A stretch of DNA of 64,000 bases, from NCBI RefSeq assembly GCF_035918155.1, contig NZ_CP109327.1, forward strand, positions 7,626,001 to 7,690,000, in the 5' to 3' direction. Positions 15,723 to 26,700 of this stretch are shown piece by piece (the first letter of the stretch is position 1; each line of letters begins with the position of its first letter). The notes under the pieces are model-generated. The model did not search any database. It worked only from the letters and a program-made list of their open reading frames with translations, and was not told the origin of the DNA. The stretch is from Streptomyces sp. NBC_01591 (GTDB lineage Bacteria > Actinomycetota > Actinomycetes > Streptomycetales > Streptomycetaceae). The position numbers were made by a program, and so were the translations under genes.

Positions 15723-17069
15723 GTGAAGCTGACAATTCTGGGCGGCGGCGGATTCCGGGTTCCACTTGTGTACGGGGCGCTGCTCGCCGATCACGCCGAA
15801 GGCCGCGTATCGGCGGTCACCCTCTACGACACCGACGCCGACCGGCTCACCGCCGTGGCCCGGGTGCTCCGCGAACAGGCCGCCGACGCCCCGGACGCCC
15901 CCACCGTCACCGCCACCACCGAGCTCGACGAAGCACTGCGTGGCGCCGACTTCGTCTTCTCGGCGATCCGCGTCGGCGGCCTCGAAGGCCGGGCGGCCGA
16001 CGAACGGGTGGCCCTCGACGAAGGCGTACTCGGCCAGGAGACGGTCGGCGCGGGCGGCATCGCGTACGGGCTGCGCACCGTGCCCGTCGCCGTCGACCTC
16101 GCACAGCGCATCGCGCGACTCGCCCCCGAGGCCTGGGTCATCAACTTCACCAACCCGGCCGGCCTGGTCACCGAGGCCATGTCCCGCTACCTGGGCGACC
16201 GGGTCATCGGCATCTGCGACTCCCCGGTGGGTCTCGGCCGGCGCATCGCCCGGGTGCTCGGCGCCGACCCCGACCGCGCCCGGATCGACTACGTCGGGCT
16301 CAACCATCTGGGCTGGGTCCGGGGACTGCACGTCGACGGCCGGGACGAACTCCCGAGGCTGCTCGCGGACCCGGAACTCCTCGGCTCCTTCGAGGAGGGC
16401 AGACTCTTCGGCACCAACTGGCTGCGGTCGCTGGGCGCCATCCCCAACGAGTACCTGCACTACTACTACTTCAACCGGGAGGCCGTCCGCGCCTACCAGG
16501 ACGCCGAGCAGACTCGCGGCGCCTTCCTCCGCGAGCAGCAGGAAGGCTTCTACGCCCGGATGAAGGACCCCGCCACCTCCGCCCTGTCCGCCTGGGACCG
16601 CACCCGCGCCGAGCGCGAAGCCACCTATATGTCGGAGAACAGGGAGGTCGCCGGGGTCGGCGAGCGGGACGAGAGCGATCTGGAGTCCGGCGGCTACGAG
16701 AAGGTGGCGCTCGCCCTCATGCGGGCCGTCGCCCGCAACGAACGGACCTCGCTCATCCTCAACGTCCGCAACCGCACCACGCTTTCGGTGCTCGACGCGG
16801 ACGCCGTCATCGAGGTGCCCTGCCTGGTCGACGCCAACGGCGCCCATCCCGTCGCTGCCGACCCGCTTCCGTACCACGCCGTCGGACTGGTCACCGCGGT
16901 CAAGGCCGTCGAGCGCGCGGTACTGGACGCGGCGGAGAGCGGCTCCCGCGCCGCCGCCGTGAAGGCGTTCGCACTGCACCCGCTGGTCGACTCGGTGACC
17001 GTGGCCGGACGCCTCGTCGACGGGTACACCAAGGTCCATCCCCAACTCGCCTATCTGAGCAGCCCGTAG
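15723..17069 (+). CDS. GH4 family 6-phospho-beta-glucosidase
   Basis: 448 aa from a GTG at 15723. GH4 enzymes use NAD and a divalent metal in a redox-elimination mechanism. Visible: N-terminal dinucleotide loop ILGGGGFRVP (about 5-14), FSAIRVGGLEGRAADERVAL (about 79-98), NFTNPAGLVTEA (141-152), metal-ligand Cys165 in GICDSPVG and His195 in GLNHLGW. Length and motifs match 6-phospho-beta-glucosidases and related phospho-glycosidases of this family. There is no PTS or sugar-transport gene nearby, so it is a lone catabolic gene; the exact sugar is unknown. It converges on the SWIM-protein gene with only 5 bases between stops. Confidence 0.88.
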   Translation: MKLTILGGGGFRVPLVYGALLADHAEGRVSAVTLYDTDADRLTAVARVLREQAADAPDAPTVTATTELDEALRGADFVFSAIRVGGLEGRAADERVALDEGVLGQETVGAGGIAYGLRTVPVAVDLAQRIARLAPEAWVINFTNPAGLVTEAMSRYLGDRVIGICDSPVGLGRRIARVLGADPDRARIDYVGLNHLGWVRGLHVDGRDELPRLLADPELLGSFEEGRLFGTNWLRSLGAIPNEYLHYYYFNREAVRAYQDAEQTRGAFLREQQEGFYARMKDPATSALSAWDRTRAEREATYMSENREVAGVGERDESDLESGGYEKVALALMRAVARNERTSLILNVRNRTTLSVLDADAVIEVPCLVDANGAHPVAADPLPYHAVGLVTAVKAVERAVLDAAESGSRAAAVKAFALHPLVDSVTVAGRLVDGYTKVHPQLAYLSSP

Positions 17070-17074
17070 AGGTC

Positions 17075-19096
17075 CTAGGGTTCTTCGTCCGTCCCGGACC
17101 CCGCTCCGGAGGAGCGGAGTTCGCTGCTGACCAGGAGGTGGAGCTGGGCGTCCAGCCATGCCCGGGAACGGGTGGCGAGGGCGTCCTCGTTCGGCAGGGT
17201 TCCGTCGTCCAGTGCCTCGACGAAGGCGCGCAGCAGCGTCGCGGCACGGGTCAGGCCGGTGCGGGAGAGCGCTGTCGCCGCTTCGTCGATACGGGCGCGG
17301 GCGGGGACGTTCAGATGGCGCAGCCCGCTGTGCGGAACCGCCGACATGGCGGATATCGCCTCGTCCAGCACCGTCGTCAGCGGATCGGACGGCCGTCGCA
17401 CCACCGCCGCCAGGGCCGTGGAGCCGTCACCGGCGGCGAGATCCGGCACGACCGTCCCCGCCGGGGTGAGCACCCCGAGCGGATCGATCCGCACCCCGCC
17501 GCCGGACCGGTGCAGCGAACCGCTGATGTGTGTGGCGCCGTCCTCCAGCGCATCGGCCAGGGCATCCAGCGCACCGGGGCACTCCGGCCGGTACTCCGAC
17601 GCCACCAGCGCCCGGGTCCCCGCGGCATCGCGCACCACGGCTTCGAGGCGCTGCTCCGCGGGGTCGTAACCGATGCTCTCCACCTCCGACAGCGCGACGA
17701 CATGGACCGCCTCCGCCTCGACCCGTGGCCGGATCAGCCGGGGCGGCCTGCCGTCCCAGCCTGCCGTCAGGGCGGTCAGATCCCGTACGAGCAACGGTTC
17801 GGGAAGTTCCGTCCAGGCGGCGCCGACCGGGGTGATGGTCGTCGTGCCCAGCCTGCCCCGGGCGACCGTCAGCGCATGGCTCGGGGTGCGCCGGACGCTT
17901 TCGCTGACCAGGCTTCCGGTGGCCAGCGAGCCCAGCGGCGTGGCGAGGACACGACGGGTGGCCAATTGGTGGGCGGAGAGCTCCTTGCCCTCGGGCGCCG
18001 TCCAGGTCTTGCGCAGCACGAGGACGGTGCCCGCGCCGGGGTGGGCGAAGTACACGTCGGAGACCAGGGACTGTCCGGTGCCGTGGACGCGGCAGCCGAG
18101 CGAGACGAGCCGGACCCGGCGCAGCGGGGTGTCCCCGGCCTCGCGGGTGCCGAGCACGCCGGGATGGTCGGCGGCCCGCCGCCGGGCGTGCACCTCGGTG
18201 AGCAGGGCGGCGACCGACTCCGGGCGGTAGTGGGCGCTGCGGTCGGCGTACGCCGTGAGCTGGTCCGTCAGCTCGGCGATCGCGCCCGCGGGCCAGTGCA
18301 TCGCTCCGGCGGTCAGCGCGGCACCGGCACGCGCCAGGGCTCCGCCGTGCACCGGTCCGACATGGGCCACGCCCTCCGCCAGCAGCTCGTCCACCAGCCC
18401 GACGGCCGCGTCGAGCGCGGGCGGGGCCGTGGCCGGTGCGGTGGTCCGGCCGCCGACCTGGACAGGTACGGAGCGCTCGTCGGTACCCGCGGCGTCGGCG
18501 GCCCGGAACGCCCAGACCGCGAGCGCGACCACCTCACCGCGCAGCGCGGCGGCCGCGTCCGTCAACGCGTACGCGATCTCGTCGGGGACCGGGAAACGCA
18601 CCATGCAGGTGGGGAGTTCGACCCGGGGCTCGGGGTGATCGGGGGACGGGCGATGCACAACGGCGGCATAACCCCGCTCGAAGGCGCGTCGCGCGGCGGC
18701 GACCGGACGGGCGCCGACGGCGTCGGTGAGAGCCGCGTCGTCGGTGCTGCCGGGGGACCAGTCGGTGAATGCGGCGGGCGCGCTGTCCGGATCGGCCTCG
18801 GCGCCGCGCTGATGGGCCAGCACCAGGGCGATGAGATGGCGGCACACACCCGGTGCGGCGCAGCTGCAGTTGCCCTCGTCCAGACCGGTGCCGGGCGGCA
18901 GCGCCGTGGTGGTGCCGTCGTCGAACCTGGCCCGCACCGTGGTGTCCGGATCGGTCGTGAGCGCGGGCACCGTCCCCGCGTCCAGCTCCTTCGTGGCGCG
19001 TTTGACCAGGCCGCGGTTGGCGAGTGCCGCGAGCGTCTCCGGAGTGAGGGCGAGCAGATCGGGGCGCGCGGCCGCGCCGGTCCTCGTGCCGGTCAT
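17075..19096 (-). CDS. SWIM zinc-finger protein (last gene of the MoxR/vWA operon)
   Basis: 673 aa from the ATG at 19096, which overlaps the vWA stop by 4 bases (ATGA). The SWIM motif CxC-x5-CxH is intact: Cys77, Cys79, Cys85 and His87 in NCSCAAPGVCRHLIAL. The rest is a long region with no recognised catalytic motif. The N-terminus (LTPETLAALANRGLVKRATK ...) is typical of SWIM proteins, where it positions the finger. SWIM domains bind nucleic acid or protein. Gene order suggests it is the analogue of E. coli YehQ. It is probably the effector or target-recognition part of the system encoded by the five overlapping genes. Confidence 0.85.
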   Translation of the reverse strand: MTGTRTGAAARPDLLALTPETLAALANRGLVKRATKELDAGTVPALTTDPDTTVRARFDDGTTTALPPGTGLDEGNCSCAAPGVCRHLIALVLAHQRGAEADPDSAPAAFTDWSPGSTDDAALTDAVGARPVAAARRAFERGYAAVVHRPSPDHPEPRVELPTCMVRFPVPDEIAYALTDAAAALRGEVVALAVWAFRAADAAGTDERSVPVQVGGRTTAPATAPPALDAAVGLVDELLAEGVAHVGPVHGGALARAGAALTAGAMHWPAGAIAELTDQLTAYADRSAHYRPESVAALLTEVHARRRAADHPGVLGTREAGDTPLRRVRLVSLGCRVHGTGQSLVSDVYFAHPGAGTVLVLRKTWTAPEGKELSAHQLATRRVLATPLGSLATGSLVSESVRRTPSHALTVARGRLGTTTITPVGAAWTELPEPLLVRDLTALTAGWDGRPPRLIRPRVEAEAVHVVALSEVESIGYDPAEQRLEAVVRDAAGTRALVASEYRPECPGALDALADALEDGATHISGSLHRSGGGVRIDPLGVLTPAGTVVPDLAAGDGSTALAAVVRRPSDPLTTVLDEAISAMSAVPHSGLRHLNVPARARIDEAATALSRTGLTRAATLLRAFVEALDDGTLPNEDALATRSRAWLDAQLHLLVSSELRSSGAGSGTDEEP

Positions 19097-20286
19097 CGGC
19101 CCAGCCTCTCGGCGACGAACTCGGCGAGACGGCCCGGTGTCATCGCCCCGACGTGCGCCCCGGCCGAGGCGAGCTGCCCAGCCATCGCGCGGTCGTAATC
19201 CGGGTTGGCGTCCTCGTCGAGCGCGGCCAGCCCCAGCACGGTCGAGCCCTGCTCCACCAGCCCCCGCACCGTCCGCACCAGCCGGTAGGGGTCGCCGCCC
19301 TCGTAGAAGTCGGTGATCAGCGCGACGATGGTGCGCCTCGGGTTCTCCACGAGACCTGCGCCGAACTCCACGGCCCGTGCGATGTCGGTGCCACCGCCCA
19401 GCTGGACCCGCATCAGCAGCTCCACCGGATCGGTCACATCGGAGGTCAGGTCCACCACCTGGGTGTCGAAGGCGACCAGGTGCGTCTTGAGGCCGGGCAG
19501 ACCCCACAGACACGCGGCGGTCACCGCGGAGTGGATGACCGATCCGGCCATCGAGCCCGACTGGTCGACCAGCAGGATCAGCTGCCACTGCGTCACATGG
19601 CGCCGGGTGCGGGAGTGGAAGTGGGCGCGCTCGATGAGAAGGCGCCGTTCGGCCGGCTGGTAGTGGGCGAGATTGGCCTTCACGGTCTGCCGGAAGTCGA
19701 AGTCCCTCGCCAGTGGGACCCGGCTGGGCTTGCGGGAGCGGGTGCCATGGAATGCCCGGCGGATCTCCGGCTGGAGCCTGGCCAGGAGCTGTTTCACCAC
19801 GGACTCGACAATGCGCCGGGCCAGCCGCAGCACCTGCGGGTTCATCAGATGCTTGGTGCGCAGCACGGCGCGCAGCAGCGTCTGGCTCGGCTCGACCCGC
19901 TCCAGCACCGCGGGGTCGGTGACGATCTCCTGGATGCCGTACTTCTCGACGGCGTCCCGCTCCAGGCGCTCGATGGTCTCCTTCGGGAAGAGCCGGTGGA
20001 TGTCGTCGAGCCAGTCGACCGCGGTCACCACGGACGGGCCGTCGCCGCCCTCCCGGGGGCCGGTGCCGGATCGGCGCACCCCTCGGCGGGCGAGCTCGGG
20101 GTCGCGGCCGTAGAGCCAGTCGAGGGCGGCGTCCCGGCCGGTGTTTCCCGGGCCAAGCGGTCCGGTGTGCCGTTCGGCGGCGGCCCCGAGGATCAGCCGC
20201 CAGCGTTCCAGCCCCGCGTCGGGAGCCGTGCCGGGCCCTTCCTCGGGCAGGGGTGCCCGGCCGGGTGCTTGTTCGGGCGTGGTCAT
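19093..20286 (-). CDS. von Willebrand factor A (vWA) protein
   Basis: 397 aa; starts at 20286 overlapping the DUF5682 stop and ends overlapping the SWIM start. The N-terminal 230 residues are helical. The vWA domain occupies about 235-397 with a full MIDAS set: DQSGSM (241-246), the Thr-containing RVQLGGGTDIARA and VALITDFYEGG with the last Asp. vWA proteins paired with MoxR ATPases deliver the ATPase to a substrate, often to insert a metal or remodel a complex. Analogue of E. coli YehP by order and domain. Confidence 0.9.
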   Translation of the reverse strand: MTTPEQAPGRAPLPEEGPGTAPDAGLERWRLILGAAAERHTGPLGPGNTGRDAALDWLYGRDPELARRGVRRSGTGPREGGDGPSVVTAVDWLDDIHRLFPKETIERLERDAVEKYGIQEIVTDPAVLERVEPSQTLLRAVLRTKHLMNPQVLRLARRIVESVVKQLLARLQPEIRRAFHGTRSRKPSRVPLARDFDFRQTVKANLAHYQPAERRLLIERAHFHSRTRRHVTQWQLILLVDQSGSMAGSVIHSAVTAACLWGLPGLKTHLVAFDTQVVDLTSDVTDPVELLMRVQLGGGTDIARAVEFGAGLVENPRRTIVALITDFYEGGDPYRLVRTVRGLVEQGSTVLGLAALDEDANPDYDRAMAGQLASAGAHVGAMTPGRLAEFVAERLGR

Positions 20287-22652
20287 GGGGTGGGTTCCAG
20301 TTCATAGCGGGCCAGCAGTCGGGACACGGACGCCTCCAGGGCGCGGGCCCGTGCGATCAGCAAGGGGTCCGCGGTGGTCCGCAGCAGGGAACGCGAGGAG
20401 CCGCGCACCCCGCGCCGTTCCAGCAGACGGCCGGCGATCCGGTCCCGTTCGCGCGGCGGGAAGAACGCGAAGGCCTGACGCAGAGCGGGCAGCCCGGACA
20501 GGAACTCGTCGTCGGACAGCGCACGGACCAGGCTGTCCAGCACATCGATCAGCGACTCGGCCCCGCCGCCCGTCCCGTCGCCGTCGTCGTTCCCCACCGC
20601 GCCCGTCACCTCGTCGCGGGCGAGCGCGAAAAGCCCGGCCAGCCAGTCGCCGAGCGCATCCGTACCGGCCTTTGCCACCGTACGCACTGCCTCGGCCGGA
20701 TCGCCGGACGCGCCCGGGTCTCCAGGGACCTGCCCGAGGGAGCGGTGCAGCCCGAAGGCGGCCCCGCGCAGATCGATCGGCGCCTCCGGGTCGCCGGCGA
20801 TCCGCAGGGCGATCCCGGCCGCGGTCTCCCGGGTGACGGAGAGCAACTCCGGTGCGTGCAGCACCGCGTCGCGCACCGCGACCACGGCCCGCAGACGGGG
20901 GAAGTCCACCCCCGATGAGCCGCGCGCACCCTCCAGGAGCCACAGCAGCCGTTCCGTCGCCCCGTCGATCACGGAGGCGAGCAGCGGACCGCGCGCCATG
21001 CCGAACACCCGGTCGTGCCGCCAGAGCCCAAGAGCCGTGGCGAGGATGTCCCCGAGCGGGCCGGTGACCTTCAACTCCCGTGCAAAGGAGGCGAGGTCTC
21101 CGAGCAGCTGCTCCGAGAAACCCCCCATTCCGCACAGCACGGCGTCGAACAGTGCCCCCGCCAGGTCATCCGCCTCCGCCGCGGCAGCCTGCGTCCGCCC
21201 GGTGAGCGCGACAGCTGCCGCCTCGGCCAGAGTGGCTCCGTACGCCCCCGCCTCCACCAGCGCTGCCTCGCGGCCCACGACGGGCTGTGCCTCCCAGCGT
21301 TCGGTGAACACCGGGTCGACGCCGTGCGCGGGACCGGCGGTCCGCACCGGGCCGGGAATCCCCAGCACCCGCAGCCGGTGAAGCACCCGGCTGCGTTCCA
21401 GGTCGGCGGCGTCCGTGAGATCGAGGCGGTACGTGGCCTCCGGGCCGCCGTCCAGCCCCAGCCCGGCCAGCTGCGCCGCCACGTCGTGCACCAGGGGCGG
21501 CGCCGGAGTGTCGGGATGGAGCCGCCCGGTGCGGTCGCCACCGCAGGCCGCCACCATCTCGACGACCGCGGGGTGGGAACCCGTCGTCAGCGTGCCCCGG
21601 CTCGTCCACGGCAGCGGGCGGTCCAGGTCATCCGTGATCAGGGCGCCCGCCAGGCCGTCCAGCACATCGATCCGGGCGGGGCTCGGATGGCCGCGCAGCG
21701 CCGTGAGCCCTTGGGCCAGGCTCCGGGCGGCGATCAGATCGGCGGTGGACACCGGGAACTTCCGTTCCCGCAGCCGCTCGACGACCATGCGCAGCAAGCC
21801 GTCCGCCGCGGCCTCCGGGCCAGACTCCCACACCTGCTGGTAGTAGCCGGGCGATGGCATCCCCGACTGGTACCCGGCGAAGGCGTCCAACTTCCGGAAG
21901 GAGTACGGCACGAGGAAGCTCCCGGCCATGGCGTCGTCCGGCGGGGCGGGCACCAGGGGCCACCCGTCCGCGCCTCGCTCCCAGCCGTCTCCGTCCGCCC
22001 CGCTCCGCTCACCGGGTCCGGTGAGCGCACGGAGCGCCGGCTGGTGGAAGCCACCGGTGACCACCAGCACCGGCCGGTCCCCGGCAGCGTCCACCGCCGC
22101 CCGCACCCACGCGGCCATGTACGTCTCCCGCGCGCGGTCGCCCGCGTCGGCCTCCGCGTCACCGCGTACCAGCGCGAAGTACGCATCGAGCCGCTCGGCG
22201 AGACCGCCGTCCGGCTCGACCTCGAACAGGCGGTCCCACAGGGCGTCGGAGGAGTCCACCGCGAAGTGCCGGCACAGCCGCTCCGTCGCCTCCGCGTAGC
22301 GGGCCTCCGCGTCGGCATAGCGGTTGGTGCGTTCGGCGAACGCCGGGTGCCAGGCCGGCAGATCGATGAAGCGGACCTCCGCCCCGGCCGCCCGCCCCGC
22401 CCGCAGCGCGACCCACTCCGGCGAGTAGTCGCACAGCGGGGCCCAGGACGTCGCGGCCCGCTGCCCGTCGCGGTAGTGACTGAACACCGCGACCGGCAGC
22501 TCGTGCCCGAGCAGCAGTTCGTCCAGCCGCCCGTTCATCTCGGCAGGGCCCTCGATCAGCACCTGGGCGGGCCGGAGCTCCGCGATGGTCCGCTCGACCA
22601 GGCGTGCGCAGGCGGGGGAGTGGTGACGCACCCCCAGGAACACCGCGGACAT
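20283..22652 (-). CDS. DUF5682 family protein
   Basis: 789 aa from the ATG at 22652, overlapping the moxR-like stop by 4 bases. It begins SAVFLGVRHHSPACARLVER, followed by LRPAQVLIEGPAEMNGRLDE and WAPLCDYSPEWVALRAGRAA; the HHSPA and EGPAE motifs are diagnostic of DUF5682. GGFHQPAL (about residue 220) looks like the remains of a TraB/PrgY-like or erythromycin-esterase-like fold with conserved His and Glu, so hydrolase or metal-binding activity is possible but unproven. The second half is alpha-helical. Analogue of E. coli YehM by order. Confidence 0.8.
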   Translation of the reverse strand: MSAVFLGVRHHSPACARLVERTIAELRPAQVLIEGPAEMNGRLDELLLGHELPVAVFSHYRDGQRAATSWAPLCDYSPEWVALRAGRAAGAEVRFIDLPAWHPAFAERTNRYADAEARYAEATERLCRHFAVDSSDALWDRLFEVEPDGGLAERLDAYFALVRGDAEADAGDRARETYMAAWVRAAVDAAGDRPVLVVTGGFHQPALRALTGPGERSGADGDGWERGADGWPLVPAPPDDAMAGSFLVPYSFRKLDAFAGYQSGMPSPGYYQQVWESGPEAAADGLLRMVVERLRERKFPVSTADLIAARSLAQGLTALRGHPSPARIDVLDGLAGALITDDLDRPLPWTSRGTLTTGSHPAVVEMVAACGGDRTGRLHPDTPAPPLVHDVAAQLAGLGLDGGPEATYRLDLTDAADLERSRVLHRLRVLGIPGPVRTAGPAHGVDPVFTERWEAQPVVGREAALVEAGAYGATLAEAAAVALTGRTQAAAAEADDLAGALFDAVLCGMGGFSEQLLGDLASFARELKVTGPLGDILATALGLWRHDRVFGMARGPLLASVIDGATERLLWLLEGARGSSGVDFPRLRAVVAVRDAVLHAPELLSVTRETAAGIALRIAGDPEAPIDLRGAAFGLHRSLGQVPGDPGASGDPAEAVRTVAKAGTDALGDWLAGLFALARDEVTGAVGNDDGDGTGGGAESLIDVLDSLVRALSDDEFLSGLPALRQAFAFFPPRERDRIAGRLLERRGVRGSSRSLLRTTADPLLIARARALEASVSRLLARYELEPTP

Positions 22653-23788
22653 CAGTCGGCCAGCAGATGGCGTGCGTCGTGCAGGGCCTTCCACTGCGGT
22701 CCGCGACGGCGCGGCACCTGCTGCTCCAGATAGCGGCGCAACCGGGCCAGGTCCTCCGGGCTGTCCTTCGCCGCCGTACCCGCCAGGCACGCCACCACAT
22801 CGGCGGCGCTGCCCGGCTCGCCGCGCAGGAACCAGCCGCGCACTCCCACGGCGTGGGCGACGGACACGGCCTCCGCCGTACTCATCACCGCCGAGGGGCG
22901 GTCCGGACCGGCACCGGACCCGCCCTTCTCACCGGCCCCCGCACGCAGCTCCCGGAACGTACCGACCAGGACCTCCAGCACATCCCGGTCCGGCGGAGGC
23001 TCCACGCCGGAGCGCCGCAGCAGGGTCGTCACCTCGGCCTCGACCAGGGCCAGTTCGGTGTCCAGGTCGGGGATCGGGAAGACGGTCTCGAAGTTGAACC
23101 GCCGCTTGAGCGCCGCACTCATCTCGTTGACGCCCCGGTCCCGGGTGTTGGCCGTGGCGATCACATTGAAGCCCTGCCTGGCGAAGACCATGCCGTCGGG
23201 CCCGGTCAGCTCGGGGATGGCCACCACCCGCTCGGAGAGCAGCGACAGCAACGAGTCCTGCACCTCCAGCGGACAGCGGGTGATCTCCTCGAACCGGACG
23301 AGCCTGCCCTCCGCCATGCCGCGCAGCATCGGGGCCGGGACGAGCGACCGGGTGGAGGGTCCCTCGGCGACCAGCAGCGCGTAATTCCAGCCGTACTTGA
23401 TCTGGTCCTCGGTGGTGGCCGCGCCGCCCTGCACCGTCAGCGTCGAGTCGCCGCTGACCGCGGCCGCGATCAGTTCGGAGAGCAGCGACTTGGCGGTGCC
23501 CGGTTCTCCGACCAGCATCAGTCCACGGCTCGTCGCCAGTGTCACCAGAGCCCGGTCCACCAGCGAAGGGTTGCCGACGAACTTCCGGCTGATGCCCGTC
23601 TCCGCGTCACCGATGATGAACCGGCGCGCCGCACGCAGGCTCAGCTCCCAACCGGGCGGCCGCGGATCACGGTCGTCCGCCCGCAGTGCCGCCAGCTCCT
23701 CGGCGTACCGCACCTCGGCCGGGGGCCGCTGCACCGGTTCCGCCCCGCCGCCCGGTGTCTCGGCACGGGTCTCGTCCCTCGTGGTCAT
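22652..23788 (-). CDS. MoxR-family AAA+ ATPase
   Basis: 378 aa; the ATG at 23788 overlaps the WGR-DUF4132 stop by 4 bases. Walker A GEPGTAKS (94-101), Walker B-like RLVRFEEI (162-169) with the double Glu, sensor 1 NVIATANTRDRGVNEM and arginine-finger region SAALKRRFNFETVFPIPD. The C-terminal helical lid follows. MoxR ATPases act as chaperones that remodel partner complexes together with vWA proteins. Here the partner is the vWA protein two genes downstream. Analogue of E. coli YehL. Confidence 0.92.
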   Translation of the reverse strand: MTTRDETRAETPGGGAEPVQRPPAEVRYAEELAALRADDRDPRPPGWELSLRAARRFIIGDAETGISRKFVGNPSLVDRALVTLATSRGLMLVGEPGTAKSLLSELIAAAVSGDSTLTVQGGAATTEDQIKYGWNYALLVAEGPSTRSLVPAPMLRGMAEGRLVRFEEITRCPLEVQDSLLSLLSERVVAIPELTGPDGMVFARQGFNVIATANTRDRGVNEMSAALKRRFNFETVFPIPDLDTELALVEAEVTTLLRRSGVEPPPDRDVLEVLVGTFRELRAGAGEKGGSGAGPDRPSAVMSTAEAVSVAHAVGVRGWFLRGEPGSAADVVACLAGTAAKDSPEDLARLRRYLEQQVPRRRGPQWKALHDARHLLAD

Positions 23789-26700
23789 GATGCGACGCCC
23801 TCGGTGAGTTCGGCCAGGTCGCCCAGGAGTTCGGACACGGTCACCGGGTCCATCCCGGCGAAGCGGAGCGAGTGGCTGCGACGCGTCCAGTGATCATCGG
23901 GCTGGTTGTCGAGCCAGACCGTTTCCAGGTTCTGCTCGGGGAACATGTCGACCACACCGACCGCGATGCCGGGGTCCAGTGCGATCACGAGATAGCAGTC
24001 GTCGCCCAGCCGCTTGGAGATCCAGCGCTCCACCCCGGCGTCCTGCGGTGTCCCGCGCTGCCAGCCGCGCCGCTCCAGCCCGAGAACCTTCCCGATCGGC
24101 ACCTTGAGGCCCTCGAACCGGGTGAGCCGGTACCCCGCGTACTCCTCCTCGGGCAGCGTGAGCACGGTGCGTCCGAGCTGCGGGAACGGCTGCAGGATCT
24201 CGTAGTCGGCGAACACCTCGGACCAGGTCGTCAGTTCGTCGCCGAGGTGCAGCGGGTGCGCGAGCCGCACAGTCGCGTCGTCCGGCAGGGCGAAGACATC
24301 GTCCTCGGCGTCGGCGAACGTACGGTCCTCCGCGACCCGGAAGGCCGTGCGCGCCGCGCCGTCCGTCTCGCTCAGCCACACCAGCCGGCGCACCAGGTGC
24401 CACAACAGCGGATGACCGACGAACAGCTCCAGGAACTCCTGGGCCGTCCAGGACCGTCCCGTCACCATCGCGGCCTCCAGACGCCTCACCTGGTCCGAGG
24501 CGACCGTCCGGACATCCTTCTTGAGCGCCATGAACCGCTTGCGTTCCGCAGGGGCGAGTTCCGCGTCGTCCCGGGCTCCCGGCTTCGGGAGGTCCTTGCG
24601 GCGCTTGCCGTCACCGTCCAGCACGTACGGCCGCAACTGCTCGTCGAAACCGACCGTGAACGAGCGGGTGCCGTAGTCGACGACGGTCGAGCCGTCCGCG
24701 TCCAGGCCGAAGTCCGGAACCAGACGGTCGGAGAGCTGCTCCCCGGTCAGCCCCAGCCCTGCGGCGACCTCGGCGATCTTCTCCTGGGCCCGCACCTTGA
24801 GCGCCTTGAACTTCACCCGCTGCGAGATGCCGTGCAGATGCAGGAGCGCCACATCGCTGCCGATGGAGGCCAGCACATCCAGGCCTTCCACGGCCCGGTG
24901 ATGCGCCCCTTCACCGGGCCAGGAGCGGATGACCGGGGTGAGCCGGCGGACCGTCTCGTCGTCACCCAGCAGCCCCAGCGCGTGCAGTGCCCACGATTCC
25001 TTCGCGGGCATGTTCGCCAACCGCCACTGCTCGAACAGGGCCCAGGCGAACTCGGCGAGCGAATCCGCGGCGGCCGTTTCGGTCAGCGAAGCGATTCCCG
25101 GATACACCTCACCGGGCTTCGACAGGGCCAGCATCATCAGGGCATGGCGCGCCGCCGCCACCGGCAGCGCGCCGCCGGACCGGACCACGACCTGCGGCAA
25201 CAGCGAGGGCTCCGCCCAACCCGGCAGCACCGGCATCTTGACGGGCAGCGCCCGCTCCAGCGGGTCCGCGGCCAACAGCCCGTCCACCACGGCCGCCGCC
25301 TCCGGGCCGTACGCCCGGGCGGCCTCGCGCACCACGTCGTCGCCGTGCACCGTGGCGATCAGCGTCAGTGCCTGCTCGGCGGCGCGCCGCGCGGCGCCCG
25401 CCTTGCCCACAGCATCCGGCACCAGGAGGGGGGCCGCCGCGGCGCCGTGCCGGGCGAACCAGGAACGGGCGGTCGTCGCAGTGGACTTGAGCCGGACCGC
25501 CCAGTTCGCCATGTACCGCGCGACGTCCAGATCGACGAACGGGAGCAGCAGCGGGGCGAGCGAACTCGGCTGCCTGGGCACGGCGCGCAGCAGCAACGGC
25601 AGTGCGGCCAGGCCGAAGCGTGCGGCGACCGGCTTGAGCGTGTCCTCGCCGTCCCACAGGTCGACCGGATCCCAGGCGGCGAGCAGTGGGGCGACCACTT
25701 CCTCGTCGCCGTGGACGAACACCCACGCCGGACGCAGATCTTCCGCGGGGCCGTGGCGCAGGACGTCGATGTACTCGTTCAGATCGCCGTTGTTGCGCTT
25801 GGTCGTGTACCAGGAGGAGGCGGCCGCCCAGGCGGCCTGCTCCTCCGACAGCCATTTCAGCGACGGCTCGGACACCGCGGTCAGCCCGGTCACGACCTCG
25901 GCCTTGACGGTGGTGCGGGGCCGGGACCAGGGCGGGGCCGTCAGCACGGCCGGCAGGGCGTCCACGGGTGCGTCGGGGATCAGATCCGCCGGATTGAGCA
26001 GCGGATCGACGATCTCCACGACCTCGGGGCCGAGATCACCGAGCACCGGCGTCAGCAGCTCACGGTGGGCACCGACATGACTCCGGAGCAGCTGCAGGGA
26101 CCGGGAAGCCGCAGCCGAAGTGCCGCCCGCCTCGGCGGCCAGCAGGCGCACCGCACGCACCGGATAGCGGCGCATGGCTTCGAGGAGCGAGGGGCGGACA
26201 TGCTTCGAGTCCGCATGTGCCAGCAAGCCGAGAAAGGCCTCGTCGGTGGGCAGCTCCGCCAGCGAGCCGGCGGCGAGCTTCACGCCGTCCGAGTAGTAGT
26301 GGTTGCCGTCGAGCGTGTCGGCCAGCGCCGGGGCGATGGCCGGCCCGACTCCCTCGGCGACCGTGGCGATGATCGCGACACCGAGGGTGAAATCCGGGCG
26401 GTAGGGCAACAACGCCAGCTGGTCCGCCGAGTTCAGCGAGCTGAACACCATGGCACGCAGGGTGCGGTCCTGCTCCGCGCGCACCGCGGGATCCGCACAG
26501 AGCTCGTCGACCCAATCGGTCTCGCTCGGTACCAGATAGGAGACGATGATCTTGCGCAAGGTGTCGGTGCGGCACTCTGCCAGTGCCCCGACCGCCGCCC
26601 GGTAGGTCTCCTCGTCGGCCGCGGCGAGCAGTGCACGGACCCGGTCGATGGGCGATCGGTGATGCCAGGCCCAGTACGCGTGGCGCGGGCCCGGGAGCGC

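Noticed and set aside
13225..15765. Open minus-strand frame of 846 codons across cvnD and the P450
   Set aside because: It is antisense to two clearly identified genes and contains no recognisable domain.
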